DNA of 5,182 nt, taken from assembly GCA_016302725.1 (NCBI GenBank), contig JAEDNB010000154.1:1-5182 (forward strand). Direction: 5' to 3'. The position numbers and the translations under genes are program-made. This stretch comes from Lentisphaeria bacterium (lineage in GTDB: Bacteria; Verrucomicrobiota; Lentisphaeria; Oligosphaerales; Oligosphaeraceae). Shown one piece after another: positions 1 through 5,152 of this stretch. The first letter of the stretch is position 1, and the number at the start of each line of letters is the position of its first letter. The notes below the pieces were generated by a model that did not search any database, was not told the DNA's origin, and saw nothing but the letters and a program-made list of their open reading frames with translations.

Positions 1-261
1 TTCGCCGGCTCCCTCTGCCACGGCTGGTCCAGCCTCCCCTCCTGGTATCTCCGGGCCGTCGCCCTGGGCATCACCCCCGCCTCCCCAGGTTACCGCACCT
101 TCTTCTTCCGCCCCAGCCTCCCCAAGGACATCCACTACCTCGCCAGCACCATCGCCACCCCCTACGGCCCCATCAAGGCGGAAGCCTGGCGCACCCCCCA
201 GGGCGATACCCAGGGAACCATCCAGAGCCGCCCCCCGCAGACCACCCCCGCCACCCCCTAG
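1..261 (+). CDS. C-terminal fragment of an alpha-L-rhamnosidase-like (GH78) glycoside hydrolase
   Basis: Frame 1 is open from the first base to a TAG at 259-261, giving the last 86 residues of a protein that begins upstream of the window. The fragment starts with the segment SLCHGWSSLPSWYL (residues 4-17). That is close to the 'S-x-CHGWS-x-x-P' block at the end of the alpha/alpha-barrel catalytic domain of bacterial GH78 alpha-L-rhamnosidases. It then runs into a short beta-strand region with RPSLPKDIHYL (37-47) and TPYGPIKAEAW (53-63), matching the style of the family's C-terminal beta-sandwich ('TP.G.I.v.W'). The last ~20 residues are a Pro/Thr/Gln-rich tail with no visible domain. GH78 enzymes release terminal rhamnose from plant or microbial glycans. 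The catalytic residues lie upstream and cannot be checked, so activity is unproven; a related GH family with the same fold remains possible. The stop is 23 bp before the UDP-glucose dehydrogenase start, consistent with one transcript. Confidence 0.7.
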   Translation, partial: FAGSLCHGWSSLPSWYLRAVALGITPASPGYRTFFFRPSLPKDIHYLASTIATPYGPIKAEAWRTPQGDTQGTIQSRPPQTTPATP

Positions 262-284
262 CCCACAGACGCGGACACGCCGCC

Positions 285-1664
285 ATGAAGGAAATCCGGA
301 ACATCCTCTGCATCGGGGCCGGCTACGTCGGAGGCCCCACCATGGCCGTCATCGCCGACCACTGCCCGGAATACCGGATTACCGTGGTGGACATCGACGC
401 CCGGCGCATCGACGCCTGGAACTCCCCACGACTCCCCATCTATGAACCCGGACTCGACCAGGTCGTGGCCCGATGCCGGGGCAGAAACCTCTTCTACTCC
501 ACCGACATCCCCAAGGGAGTCCGGGAGGCCGACATCATCTTCGTCTCCGTCAACACCCCCACCAAGACCTTCGGCAGCGGCGCCGGACGGGCCTCCGACC
601 TCCAGTTCGTGGAACGCACCGCACGCCAAATCGTGGAATACGCCCAGGACGGAAAGATCGTGGTGGAGAAAAGCACCCTGCCCGTCCGCACCGCCCAGGC
701 CCTCTCCCGCGTCCTCCAGGCCAATGCCAAGGGCCTCCGCTTCCAAATCGTCTCCAATCCGGAGTTCCTGGCGGAGGGCACGGCCATCCAGGATTTGGAC
801 GACCCCGAGCGCGTCCTCATCGGGGGCACGGACGACCCCGAGGGCCAGGAGGCGGTGGAGGCCGTCGCCCGCATCTACACCCACTGGGTGCCCCGGGAGA
901 AGATCATCACCACCAGCCTGTGGTCCAGCGAGCTGACCAAACTGGTGGCCAATGCCTTCCTGGCACAGCGCATCTCCTCCATCAACTCCATCTCCGCCCT
1001 CTGCGAAAGGACGGGGGCGGACGTGGACCAGGTCTCCCAGGCCATCGGCATGGATTCCCGCATCGGCCCCAAGTTCCTCCGGGCAGGCATCGGCTTCGGG
1101 GGCTCCTGCTTCCGGAAGGACATCCTCAACCTGGTCTACCTCTGCGAACACTACGGACTCCCCGAGGTGGCCCGATACTGGGAAAGCGTGGTCGACATCA
1201 ACGACTACCAGGCACGCCGCTTCGTGGAAAAAATGCTGGAGGCCATGTTCAACACCGTCACCGAAAAAAAGGTGGCCATCCTGGGGTTTGCCTTCAAGGC
1301 AAACACCGGCGACACCCGGGACACCCCCGCCCTGGCCGTCTGCCGACAGCTCCTGGCGGAACGGGCCTCCCTCGCCATCTGCGACCCCAGGGCACTGGAC
1401 AACGCACGGCAGGAACTGGGCGACGCCGACGGAAATGTCTCCTACACCCCGGACCCCTACCTGGCATGCCAGGATGCACACGCCGTCGTCCTCCTCACCG
1501 ACTGGCCGGATTTCCAGCGCCTGGACTACCGGAGAATCCTGGACTCCCTCCAAAAGCCCGCCTTCCTCTTCGACGGACGGAACTGCCTCCCCCACCAAGC
1601 CCTCTTCAACCTGGGATACAACGTCTATCCCACCGGAAAACCCCCATGGACACACTTCCCGTGA
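285..1664 (+). CDS. ugd: UDP-glucose 6-dehydrogenase, eukaryote-like subtype
   Basis: This 459-aa cytosolic enzyme oxidises UDP-glucose to UDP-glucuronate with two NAD+, supplying uronic acid for polysaccharides and precursors of other nucleotide sugars. The N-terminal Rossmann domain has GAGYVGGPT (11-19) and ends its second strand with VVDID (acidic D36 for NAD ribose). Substrate and active-site blocks follow: VNTPTKT (89-95), EKSTLPVR (128-135), SNPEFLAEGTA (157-167), SSELTKLVANAFLAQR (214-229, with K219) and GFGGSCFRKD (270-279). C275 is the expected thiohemiacetal nucleophile and D279 the expected general-base partner. The C-terminal UDP-binding domain includes ILGFAFKANTGDTRDTP (332-348) and ends with an LGYNVYPTGKP tail. 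All key residues are present and the length is typical. Many blocks (PIYEPGLDQVV, THWVPREKI, AQRISSINSISALCE) resemble animal and plant UGDH more than the shorter-motif enterobacterial Ugd. The ATG at 285 fits the family N-terminus; no Shine-Dalgarno sequence is visible before it. Codon use matches its neighbours. Confidence 0.97.
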   Translation: MKEIRNILCIGAGYVGGPTMAVIADHCPEYRITVVDIDARRIDAWNSPRLPIYEPGLDQVVARCRGRNLFYSTDIPKGVREADIIFVSVNTPTKTFGSGAGRASDLQFVERTARQIVEYAQDGKIVVEKSTLPVRTAQALSRVLQANAKGLRFQIVSNPEFLAEGTAIQDLDDPERVLIGGTDDPEGQEAVEAVARIYTHWVPREKIITTSLWSSELTKLVANAFLAQRISSINSISALCERTGADVDQVSQAIGMDSRIGPKFLRAGIGFGGSCFRKDILNLVYLCEHYGLPEVARYWESVVDINDYQARRFVEKMLEAMFNTVTEKKVAILGFAFKANTGDTRDTPALAVCRQLLAERASLAICDPRALDNARQELGDADGNVSYTPDPYLACQDAHAVVLLTDWPDFQRLDYRRILDSLQKPAFLFDGRNCLPHQALFNLGYNVYPTGKPPWTHFP

Positions 1665-2323
1665 ACAAGGACGCCATCCGATTCTACCTGGTCCGCCACG
1701 GAGAGACCCGGGAAAACCAGGAGGGGATCCTCCAGGGACAGGGGGAGGGGGAGCTGAACCGCGTCGGCCTCCAGCAGGCCGCCGCCCTCGCCGAAGCCTT
1801 CTACCGCATCCCCCTGGACGCCTGCCACGCCAGCGACCTCCCCAGGGCGCTGGACACCGCCAGGGTCATCCTGGCCGCCGGACACCGCAAGGTGACCCTG
1901 CAGCCCGAAACCGGACTGCGGGAATGGGCCCTGGGAAAATGGGAGGGGCGCCCCAGCCAGGAACTCCAGGAACACCGCCCGGAAATCTTCCACGCCTTCC
2001 GCCTTGAACCCCAGGAGGAGGTGCCCGTCCCCGGCGGCGAAAGCCCCCGGCAATTCCGGGAACGCCTCTGGGAATGCATGGGACGCCTGGCAAGCCTCCA
2101 CCGCCCCGGCGAACAGGTCCTCCTGGTCACCCACGGCGCCGCCTTGGGGAAAATCTTCCAACTGGCCACCGGACGCCTCTTCCCGGAGAACCGGATCCCC
2201 CTCCCCGACAACGCCTCCGTCTCCATCCTCCATTTCCACCCCCGGGAAAAGGCCTGGGAACTGGTCGCCTGGAACCAGACCGCCCACCTCAAGGGACTCC
2301 CTAGACACCCCACACGGGTCTGA
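1646..2323 (+). CDS. histidine phosphatase family protein (phosphoglycerate mutase-like)
   Basis: The 225-aa product belongs to the histidine phosphatase clan, which transfers phosphate through a phospho-histidine and includes phosphoglycerate mutases, CobC-type phosphatases and sugar-phosphate phosphatases. The core is complete: FYLVRHGET (13-21) with nucleophile H18 and R17; SDLPRALDTA (63-72) with R67; LREWALGKWEG (91-101) with likely acid E93; PGGES (129-133); and VTHGAALG (161-168) with second histidine H163. The short length and the PGGES..QF..R segment resemble GpmB/CobC-type phosphatases rather than the longer glycolytic GpmA mutase, so a phosphatase is more likely than a mutase. The substrate cannot be inferred. 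The chosen ATG overlaps the dehydrogenase stop by 19 bp. A GTG at 1661 (220 aa) would give a 4-bp GTGA overlap and is an equally credible start; neither has a clear ribosome binding site. Tight coupling to ugd and to the downstream isomerase-like gene suggests a shared carbohydrate role, which is inference. Confidence 0.92.
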   Translation: MDTLPVNKDAIRFYLVRHGETRENQEGILQGQGEGELNRVGLQQAAALAEAFYRIPLDACHASDLPRALDTARVILAAGHRKVTLQPETGLREWALGKWEGRPSQELQEHRPEIFHAFRLEPQEEVPVPGGESPRQFRERLWECMGRLASLHRPGEQVLLVTHGAALGKIFQLATGRLFPENRIPLPDNASVSILHFHPREKAWELVAWNQTAHLKGLPRHPTRV

Positions 2324-2344
2324 CCCCCAACCCAACCCCGCCCC

Positions 2345-3211
2345 ATGCTCGTCAGCATCGTCGACAACGCCTACCCCACCCCTGAAAACTACCCGGACCG
2401 CGTCCTCCGCATGAAGGCACAGGGCTACCAGGCCGTGGATTTCCAGGCCCTGGCCCACACGGACACCGCCCTCTGGAAACTCCCCGAACCCCAGTTCCTG
2501 GCCCTGGTGAAGAACACCGGCGACTTCCTCCGGCAGCAGGGCCTCCAAATCGCCCAGGCCCACGCCCCCATGCAGGGAGGCCCCACCGGCGGCACCCCCG
2601 AGGCACGCCAACGCCACTTCGAAGAGGTCCACAAGGCACTCAAGGGATGCCAGGCCCTGGGGTGCCACCTCCTGGCCATCCACCCCCTCCTCCCCTTCGG
2701 AAACGACCCCGCACAGGACCCCGACGCCGTCCTGGGCATCAACATGGGTTTCCTGGGGAAGGCCGCCGACTACGCACGCTTCTACAACGTCACCCTCTGC
2801 CTGGAAAACCTCCCCCACGACCACTTCCCCCTCTCCACCCCGGAGTCCGTCCGAAATCTCGTGGAAGACATGGACCTCCCCAATCTCAAGGTCTGCCTGG
2901 ACACCGGACACTGCGCCATGCGCGGATTCCCCCCAGGAGACGCCGTCCGACTCATCGGACCCCGGCTCCTCCAATGCCTCCATGTCCACGACAACGACGG
3001 ACACCACGATTCCCACCTCCCCCCGGGGGAGGGCGTCATCGACTGGAACGATTTCCGCCAGGCCCTCCAGGATATCCATTTCCAGGGGGCGCTCAACCTG
3101 GAATGCAACCCCAAGACCCAGGAACAGGAAATCCAAACCCTCCAAATGGCCCAGTGGCTGGCCGGCGGACCCACCCCGCCACCCACACAAAAACCTCTTG
3201 CCCCCCAATGA
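2345..3211 (+). CDS. sugar phosphate isomerase/epimerase-like TIM-barrel protein (AP endonuclease family 2 fold)
   Basis: This 288-aa cytosolic protein has the pattern of the xylose isomerase-like / AP_endonuc_2 TIM-barrel family, which covers sugar isomerases, keto-sugar epimerases, inosose dehydratases and endonuclease IV. Candidate metal ligands sit at the ends of successive strands: H73 in QAHAP, H113 in AIHPLLP, E154 in LCLENLP, D186 and H189 in VCLDTGHC, H213/H215/D216 in LHVHDNDG, and E253 in NLECN. The segment LPPGEGVIDW (225-234) is the usual 'G.G.idw' loop that follows the strand carrying the late histidine. This arrangement supports a divalent-metal isomerase or epimerase rather than a DNA-repair enzyme, but the substrate is unknown. 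The last ~15 residues form a Pro/Gln-rich tail. The ATG at 2345 lies 21 bp after the phosphatase stop with no obvious Shine-Dalgarno sequence; the gap is C/A-rich. It is probably the last gene of the upstream transcription unit, since a 173-bp gap follows. Confidence 0.9.
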   Translation: MLVSIVDNAYPTPENYPDRVLRMKAQGYQAVDFQALAHTDTALWKLPEPQFLALVKNTGDFLRQQGLQIAQAHAPMQGGPTGGTPEARQRHFEEVHKALKGCQALGCHLLAIHPLLPFGNDPAQDPDAVLGINMGFLGKAADYARFYNVTLCLENLPHDHFPLSTPESVRNLVEDMDLPNLKVCLDTGHCAMRGFPPGDAVRLIGPRLLQCLHVHDNDGHHDSHLPPGEGVIDWNDFRQALQDIHFQGALNLECNPKTQEQEIQTLQMAQWLAGGPTPPPTQKPLAPQ

Positions 3212-3248
3212 CTTCCCAAGCAAACGGGAAAAAAGTGGCCCCGAGGAC

Positions 3249-3276
3249 TTGAAATTGGCCGGGGAATGGCTAACTT
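3249..3276 (+). promoter_or_regulatory. weak sigma70-like promoter candidate for the envelope cassette
   Basis: TTGAAA at 3249-3254 matches five of six positions of the -35 consensus. TAACTT at 3271-3276 is a poor -10 match (three of six), at a 16-bp spacing. The pair lies in the AT-rich part of the gap, about 110 bp before the cassette start, where a promoter would be expected. The sequence alone does not establish it, and promoter consensus in the source organism may differ. Confidence 0.22.
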
Positions 3277-3365
3277 TCCTTGTTTACAAATTTCCTCTCG
3301 CCCCGTACCCGATTCCTGCCCGGCGCCCCGCCCAGGACCCCGACGGCAGAAACGAAACACCCCCT

Positions 3366-3372
3366 TAAGGAG
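3366..3372 (+). promoter_or_regulatory. ribosome binding site that fixes the start of the 422-aa envelope protein
   Basis: TAAGGAG is a strong Shine-Dalgarno match, 12 nt before the ATG at 3385. The spacing is slightly long but acceptable. It supports 3385 over the in-frame upstream ATG at 3280, as does the Lys-then-hydrophobic N-terminus that begins directly after 3385. It contrasts with the lack of such sites before the three complete genes upstream. Confidence 0.7.
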
Positions 3373-3384
3373 AATCCTCATCCC

Positions 3385-4653
3385 ATGAGCAAAAACGGGA
3401 AGATCATCGGCGTCGCCGCCCTGGTTCTGGCCATCGCCGCCGTCACGTTTGCCGTCTTTTCCCTGAAGCAGGCGCAGGCGCATGCCAGGCGCTACCAGGA
3501 ACTGGCCGATGCCGTCAGCGCCCTCTCCCAGTCCCTGGACTCCGGCAGCGGCGTGGCTTCCCAGGTCACCTACTCCTTCGAGGACGGAAAGGAGGAGGGC
3601 TCCCTGGGATGGCCCGCCACCAAGGGACTGGAGGGCGCCACCTCCGACGCCGTCGCCCCCCTCAAGGATCTGGCCGAGAAAATCATCCGCCAGCGGGAAG
3701 CCCTGGTGGAAGCCCTGGTGGAGAAAATCGCCAAGCCCCTGGACGTCCCCCCGGGAAAGGCCCCCAATGCCGATGTCCTCAACAGCGTGATGGAATATGA
3801 AAACGGGATGGACGGATTCATCGCCTATGTCCGCGCCCGCGCCGCCAGGGACCGCAACCTCCAGCAGAAGATCAACACCCTCCTCTACTCCCTGGAAGTC
3901 CGGAACAAGTACGCCGGAGAGATCACCAACGACGGCTCCTTCGGCAGCGGCGACGAACAGGCCTTCCGGGAAGCCGCCAAGAACCTCCAGAACCTCCGCA
4001 GCAACTACAGCCTCCTGGTGAACACCGTGAAGAGCCTCAACAACGCCCTGCGCGGCATCGCCCTGGACGGCGTGGAATGGAGGGGCCCCGCCACCGCCTC
4101 CTCCCTGGGGACCCGGGGCCTCTCCGAAACCGAGACCGCAAACCTCAAGGGGGCCGTGGAAAAGTTCCAGGCCGACATCGCCCAGCTGAAAACCCAGCTG
4201 GCCCGCATCAATGTCCTGGAGGGTGAAAAGGCCGAACTGGAAGACCAACTGGCCCAGGCCAACGCCAATGCCAGGAAGTGGCAGGACAACTACAACACCA
4301 GCGAGTCCGCCCTCCGCGCCATCATGGGCAACATCACCCCCACCGGAAAGTTCTGCCCCGACGCCATCACCGACAGGTCCCAGGTGAGGGAGGACCTCAC
4401 CGGCAAGGTCCTGGTCGCCAACGGACAGTACGGACACGTGCTCACCAACCTGACCCACGGAGAGGTGATCCCCGGACTCCGCTTCAGCGTCCGCCGGGGC
4501 GACAAGTTCCTGGGCATCGTCCGCATCACCGAGGTCAGCCCCCACAACTCCCTTGCCGTTGTGGAAGAGGGGAAGGCCACCGACATCCAGGCGGGAGACA
4601 CCCTCCTCCTGGCCAGCGAGACCCTCCAGTCCGTCCTGAACCAAAACGACTAA
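3385..4653 (+). CDS. membrane-anchored coiled-coil protein with C-terminal beta-rich domain, function unknown
   Basis: I do not recognise this 422-aa protein as a named family. It starts MSKNGK and then has a single hydrophobic segment at about residues 7-27 with positive charge before it, predicting an N-in inner-membrane anchor with the rest in the periplasm. Residues ~28-50, 92-116 and 190-222 look helical. Residues ~247-312 form a charged, heptad-like stretch (KGAVEKFQADIAQLKTQLAR, then EGEKAELEDQLAQ) typical of a coiled coil. A C-terminal domain at ~338-411 has the pattern 'GKVL-VANGQYGHVLTNLTHGEVIPG--FSVRRGDKFLGIVRITEV' and ends with a G-D-T-L strand. I associate such a small beta-barrel-like repeat with the C-terminal region of FlgT-like and other envelope proteins; this is recall, not a search. 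One cysteine (C324) is visible. It leads a tight three-gene set with two tiny membrane or lipid-anchored proteins, suggesting a structural or scaffolding role in the envelope, which is inference. Confidence 0.88.
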   Translation: MSKNGKIIGVAALVLAIAAVTFAVFSLKQAQAHARRYQELADAVSALSQSLDSGSGVASQVTYSFEDGKEEGSLGWPATKGLEGATSDAVAPLKDLAEKIIRQREALVEALVEKIAKPLDVPPGKAPNADVLNSVMEYENGMDGFIAYVRARAARDRNLQQKINTLLYSLEVRNKYAGEITNDGSFGSGDEQAFREAAKNLQNLRSNYSLLVNTVKSLNNALRGIALDGVEWRGPATASSLGTRGLSETETANLKGAVEKFQADIAQLKTQLARINVLEGEKAELEDQLAQANANARKWQDNYNTSESALRAIMGNITPTGKFCPDAITDRSQVREDLTGKVLVANGQYGHVLTNLTHGEVIPGLRFSVRRGDKFLGIVRITEVSPHNSLAVVEEGKATDIQAGDTLLLASETLQSVLNQND

Positions 4654-4659
4654 AACTGC

Positions 4660-4668
4660 GGGAGAGAG
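4660..4668 (+). promoter_or_regulatory. purine-rich ribosome binding site for the 65-aa membrane protein
   Basis: GGGAGAGAG ends 6 nt before the ATG at 4675, and its GGAG core is 10 nt away. It fills most of the 21-bp gap after the preceding stop, supporting this short frame as a real translated gene. Confidence 0.6.
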
Positions 4669-4674
4669 AATACT

Positions 4675-4872
4675 ATGTTCGGAAAGAAAGACCCCAACGC
4701 CGCCAAGCCCGACAACAGCGCGGCCCCCGCTCCCGCTCCCAAGAAGAAGGCCCCCGCCGGCCCCAAGGCCAAGATGACCTTGGGCGACTTTGCCGTCATC
4801 GGCTCCGCCATCCTCCTGGCCGCCACCGTGGTCATCCAGCTGCTCACCCTGAAGACCCTCTATCTCTTCTAG
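4675..4872 (+). CDS. small single-pass membrane protein, 65 aa, function unknown
   Basis: The product begins with a charged and then Ala/Pro/Lys-rich stretch (residues ~1-34, including PAPAPKKKAPAGPKAK). One hydrophobic segment follows at about 38-60 (DFAVIGSAILLAATVVIQLL), and the protein ends shortly after with LKTLYLF. The lysine-rich N-terminus predicts cytoplasmic orientation with the C-terminus at or across the inner membrane. There is no catalytic motif. A ribosome binding site, 21- and 16-bp gaps to its neighbours and codon use like theirs make it credible despite the short length. The low-complexity N-terminal part could be a flexible linker or contact region, possibly for the coiled-coil protein encoded just upstream; this is inference. 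I do not recognise a family. Confidence 0.8.
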   Translation: MFGKKDPNAAKPDNSAAPAPAPKKKAPAGPKAKMTLGDFAVIGSAILLAATVVIQLLTLKTLYLF

Positions 4873-4888
4873 GAAAGGGCCTACCCTT

Positions 4889-5038
4889 ATGACCAGCAAG
4901 GCGCTCCTCCTTCTCCTCGCCGGATTCCTGGCCCTGGCCGCCGCTGGATGTGTCGGCATCCAGACCAACCCCGAGAGCGACCTCCCCGCCAATGCCCCCG
5001 CCTCCTGGGAAGGAAAGACCCTGGGCGTCCCCCTCTAG
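4889..5038 (+). CDS. very small predicted lipoprotein, 49 aa
   Basis: From an ATG at 4889 to a TAG at 5036-5038 the frame encodes a classical lipoprotein signal. This is MTSK, a leucine-rich hydrophobic core (residues 5-16), and LAAAGC with the lipid-modified cysteine at position 21. The -3 residue is Ala rather than the more usual Leu, so the lipobox is acceptable but not perfect. The mature part would be only 29 residues (CVGIQTNP..., then ESDLPANAPASWEGKTLGVPL), polar and Pro/Ala-rich with one Trp. Residue +2 is Val, not Asp, so the E. coli sorting rule would send it to the outer membrane. AGGAAAGGG at 4871-4879, beginning inside the previous stop codon, is 9 nt from the ATG. The gene closes the three-gene envelope cassette. 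It is short enough to be missed by gene callers. Its role is unknown; a tether or signal for the cassette is a guess. Confidence 0.75.
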   Translation: MTSKALLLLLAGFLALAAAGCVGIQTNPESDLPANAPASWEGKTLGVPL

Positions 5039-5051
5039 GCACCGTTGCTTA

Positions 5052-5152
5052 AACACGGAGAGCACGGGGAGGGGGAACACGAAGAACACGGGGTGTTTAA
5101 CACAGAGAGCACGGAAACCGCCCGGCGGGCGGGCGGCACGGAGAACACGGAG
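5052..5152 (+). repeat. degenerate 9-bp tandem repeat (AACACGGAG type) arranged in four pairs
   Basis: Eight copies related to AACACGGAG lie at 5052-5060, 5061-5069, 5076-5084, 5085-5093, 5099-5107, 5108-5116, 5135-5143 and 5144-5152. They form four head-to-tail 18-bp pairs separated by spacers of 6, 5 and 18 bp. The 18-bp spacer equals two unit lengths, so 5099-5152 keeps one 9-bp register throughout. Two copies, including the last, are perfect; the others mostly differ by one or two bases. The strand is purine-rich here, in sharp contrast to the C-rich coding strand before it. There is no long open frame with protein-like composition. Similar CACGGAG/CACAGAG intergenic repeats are widespread in environmental bacterial genomes, but no function is known to me. 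Confidence 0.85.
5118..5136. repeat. GC-only inverted repeat inside the 9-bp repeat array
   Basis: CCGCCCG at 5118-5124 pairs with CGGGCGG at 5130-5136 around a 5-nt loop. An alternative pairing of CCGCCC (5118-5123) with GGGCGG (5127-5132) has a 3-nt loop. Either would be a very stable all-GC hairpin. It occupies the stretch where two repeat units would be expected and is not followed by a T-run, so it is not an obvious terminator. Confidence 0.55.

Larger units (their letters stand above)
3212..3384. other. intergenic region between the carbohydrate genes and the envelope cassette
   Basis: This is the only sizeable gap between genes in the window. Its centre (about 3247-3295) is noticeably AT-richer than the surrounding coding DNA and includes GAAATT at 3251-3256 with its inverted copy AATTTC at 3289-3294. 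No convincing intrinsic terminator follows the TIM-barrel gene. A 5-bp pairing of CCCCG (3239-3243) with CGGGG (3260-3264) is possible but has a 16-nt loop and no T-tract. I see no tRNA-like or riboswitch-like structure. An upstream in-frame ATG at 3280 could extend the next protein by 35 residues, but that extension is Arg/Pro-rich and bypasses the good ribosome binding site, so I regard the stretch as untranslated leader. Confidence 0.6.

Noticed and set aside
473..1645. Upstream extension of the phosphatase frame inside ugd
   Set aside because: The extension is Pro/Arg/Gly/His-rich shadow translation. The histidine phosphatase domain begins right after 1646, so the start belongs at 1646 or 1661.
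258..1655. 465-codon open frame on the minus strand opposite ugd
   Set aside because: It is antisense to a gene with an intact catalytic motif set. Its translation is Gly/Val/Asp/Glu-rich without domain structure, as expected from C-biased third positions read in reverse.
1625..3223. 532-codon minus-strand open frame
   Set aside because: It spans two well-supported + strand genes antisense; composition is a codon-bias shadow with no recognisable motif.
3239..3264. Intrinsic terminator after the TIM-barrel gene
   Set aside because: Only five base pairs with a 16-nt loop and no downstream T-tract.
3280..3384. Longer N-terminus for the 422-aa protein from ATG 3280
   Set aside because: The extra 35 residues are Arg/Pro-rich and would bury the membrane anchor. 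A strong Shine-Dalgarno site lies before 3385 and none is clear before 3280.
2782..4992. 736-codon minus-strand open frame
   Set aside because: It covers the antisense of four genes and a gap. Its length comes from the scarcity of stop codons opposite C-rich codons, and its product is low-complexity Gly/Val/Leu.
5052..5152. CRISPR array
   Set aside because: The unit is only 9 bp, copies are degenerate and spacers are 0-18 bp, far outside CRISPR repeat and spacer sizes; no cas genes are present.
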